Of a stretch of 6,644 nt of DNA, positions 5,853-6,644 are shown one piece after another. Source of the DNA: Spirochaetaceae bacterium. GTDB lineage: Bacteria > Spirochaetota > Spirochaetia > Treponematales > Breznakiellaceae. The position numbers were made by a program, and so were the translations under genes. The notes beneath the pieces were generated by a model, which did not search any database, had not been told where the DNA came from, and saw nothing but the letters and a program-made list of their open reading frames with translations. The DNA lies in NCBI GenBank assembly GCA_031280455.1, contig JAITGR010000067.1, positions 1-6,644 of the forward strand. Reading direction: 5' to 3'. How positions within the stretch are numbered: position 1 is the stretch's first letter; each line of letters starts with the position of its first letter.

Positions 5853-6523
5853 CCCAGCCGGCGGCCATGAAATTCGCGTATGCCGGTACGGCGCGCGATT
5901 TCGCGGTAGTTGCCGTCGGTAACGCCGCCGCCGCACAGTATCGTTATGCGCCCCGCTGCGTAATCGTGGAGCGCTTTAAGGCGCGCCGTGTTGTCCAGCG
6001 CTTTGCCGGAGGGGCCGCCCGAAGTGAGGATGCGGCAAAACCCGCGCAGGGCAAGCGCGTCCAGGGCGGCAAACTGGGCGGCGGCGGGTATCGCGTCAAA
6101 CGCCATGTGGAACACAAACTCCGGTACGGAGCACTCCGGCGCGCCGCCACCCGCCCGCGCGGCAGACGCGGCTAACGCGGCAGACGCGGCGGCGGTAATT
6201 TCGTCAAGCGCCGCAAAGTCCGGCAGGCCGCCGCCGTCCAAAAAGCCCATCACCAGCGCGTCCGCGCCGCTTTCCAGCATCAACACGGCATCCGCCGCCA
6301 GCGCCGCGCGCTCCGCCTGCGTTCCGGCAAGAAAGTCCGCCCGCCGCCTGACCATCGCCGCCGCCGCGAGGTTTTTTTCGCGGGCATAGCGCACAAGATC
6401 AGGCGGCGGGGTAAGGCCGCCAAGGTCAAGCCGTGAACAAAGCTCGACCCGATGCGCGCCGCCGGATGCGGCGGCGGCTATCGCTTCCCGCGTTTCCACG
6501 CAGGCTTCTTTAACAAAGTCCAT
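5840..6523 (-). CDS. cutC: CutC family TIM-barrel protein, divergent and short at the C-terminus
   Basis: Member of the CutC family, historically called copper homeostasis proteins, although their biochemical role is unsettled. This copy has 227 residues; E. coli CutC has 248. Family features are EACVETREAIAAAASGGAHR (6-25), VELCSRLDLGGLTPP (26-40) and RILTSGG (164-170) followed by ILCGGGV (195-201). Departures are clear. The family motif R-P-R-G-G-D-F is reduced to RRRADF (59-64), and H-R-A-F-D reads HMAFD (139-143). The protein ends at EFHGRRLGLIN, without the tail of several tens of residues that normally follows this strand. It is alanine-rich (50 of 227), with an Ala/Ser segment at 111-126. 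The start lies 2 nt after the stop of the PTS gene, without its own clear ribosome site, so translation is probably coupled. This suggests a role linked to sugar uptake. The protein could be functional with altered specificity or in decay. Confidence 0.87.
   Translation of the reverse strand: MDFVKEACVETREAIAAAASGGAHRVELCSRLDLGGLTPPPDLVRYAREKNLAAAAMVRRRADFLAGTQAERAALAADAVLMLESGADALVMGFLDGGGLPDFAALDEITAAASAALAASAARAGGGAPECSVPEFVFHMAFDAIPAAAQFAALDALALRGFCRILTSGGPSGKALDNTARLKALHDYAAGRITILCGGGVTDGNYREIARRTGIREFHGRRLGLIN
6161..6190. repeat. 18-nt tandem duplication inside cutC
   Basis: GGCAGACGCGGC occurs at 6161-6172 and again at 6179-6190, an 18-nt period that keeps the reading frame. In the CutC protein this gives a repeated Ala-Ala-Ser-Ala-Ala-Leu pattern at about residues 112-123. 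It lengthens an alanine-rich connector between two barrel elements and is likely a slippage product in GC-rich DNA. Confidence 0.6.
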
Positions 6524-6525
6524 GC

Positions 6526-6644
6526 CTACAGCAGTTTTTTCATTTCATCGTGGACAAACTGGACTTTCAGCCCCACGACAATTTGCACCGACGTTTTGCT
6601 AGGCCGTATAATGCCGGAAACGCCCGCCTGCTTGATTTTCTTTT
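6526..6644 (-). CDS. PTS sugar transporter, C-terminal end of EIIB domain (glucose/N-acetylglucosamine family; 5' part beyond window)
   Basis: Only the last 38 codons are present; the rest lies to the right of the window. The reading ends with QAGVSGIIRPSKTSVQIVVG (residues 5-24 of the visible part) followed by LKVQFVHDEMKKLL. This pattern, a G-[VI]-[IV]-R-P-S-K turn, then V-Q-[IV]-[VI]-V-G and a final amphipathic helix, is the C-terminal half of the EIIB domain of the glucose/GlcNAc PTS family. The protein stops directly after EIIB, so no EIIA domain is fused at this end, and an EIIC-EIIB arrangement with a separate EIIA is likely. Such a permease imports and phosphorylates the sugar at C6, which fits GlcNAc given nagB-nagA next door, but glucose cannot be excluded. 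The stop is 2 nt before the cutC start. Confidence 0.75.
   Translation of the reverse strand, partial: KKIKQAGVSGIIRPSKTSVQIVVGLKVQFVHDEMKKLL

Overview
The window is ordinary-density bacterial chromosome with high GC coding regions and AT-rich intergenic spots. It holds three transcription blocks: a solute ABC importer on the minus strand (1-3632, running off the left edge), the amino-sugar catabolic pair nagB-nagA on the plus strand (3887-5788), and cutC behind the 3' end of a PTS sugar permease gene on the minus strand (5840-6644, running off the right edge). The gene mix (Fe3+-type importer with lipoprotein binding protein and fused permease, short Bacillus-type NagB, NagA, a glucose/GlcNAc-family PTS ending in EIIB) and the CAATTCT-type intergenic repeats fit a host-associated spirochaete such as a GC-rich Treponema relative. 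That assignment is a guess from general resemblance and has low confidence; no rRNA or marker gene is present.

Left block: a lipoprotein solute-binding protein (3632-2607), an ABC ATPase (2536-1448) and a large fused two-domain permease (1451 to beyond base 1) are read in that order. The ATPase stop and permease start overlap by 4 nt (ATGA), so they are probably translationally coupled. The family is usually annotated as an Fe3+ importer (FbpABC/AfuABC), but the tyrosine pair that binds ferric iron in FbpA is not intact here. The substrate is therefore open, and phosphorylated sugars are a real alternative.

Middle block: nagB and nagA (9-nt gap) convert N-acetylglucosamine-6-phosphate to glucosamine-6-phosphate and then to fructose-6-phosphate plus ammonia. 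The 254-nt divergent intergenic region carries a good sigma70-type promoter for nagBA, a small dyad overlapping its -35 box, and two sets of phased short repeats.

Right block: the last 38 codons of a PTS EIIB domain are followed after 2 nt by cutC. A glucose/GlcNAc-family PTS would deliver exactly the phosphosugar that NagA uses, so the two convergent blocks look like one amino-sugar island with CutC inside it. The CutC protein is divergent in two core motifs and lacks the usual C-terminal tail. Its stop codon lies inside a 47-bp inverted-repeat element that shares sequence with the nagB leader.

No complete novel system is evident. The points most worth checking are the uncertain substrate of the ABC importer, the PTS-CutC coupling, and the repeat element at the cutC 3' end.
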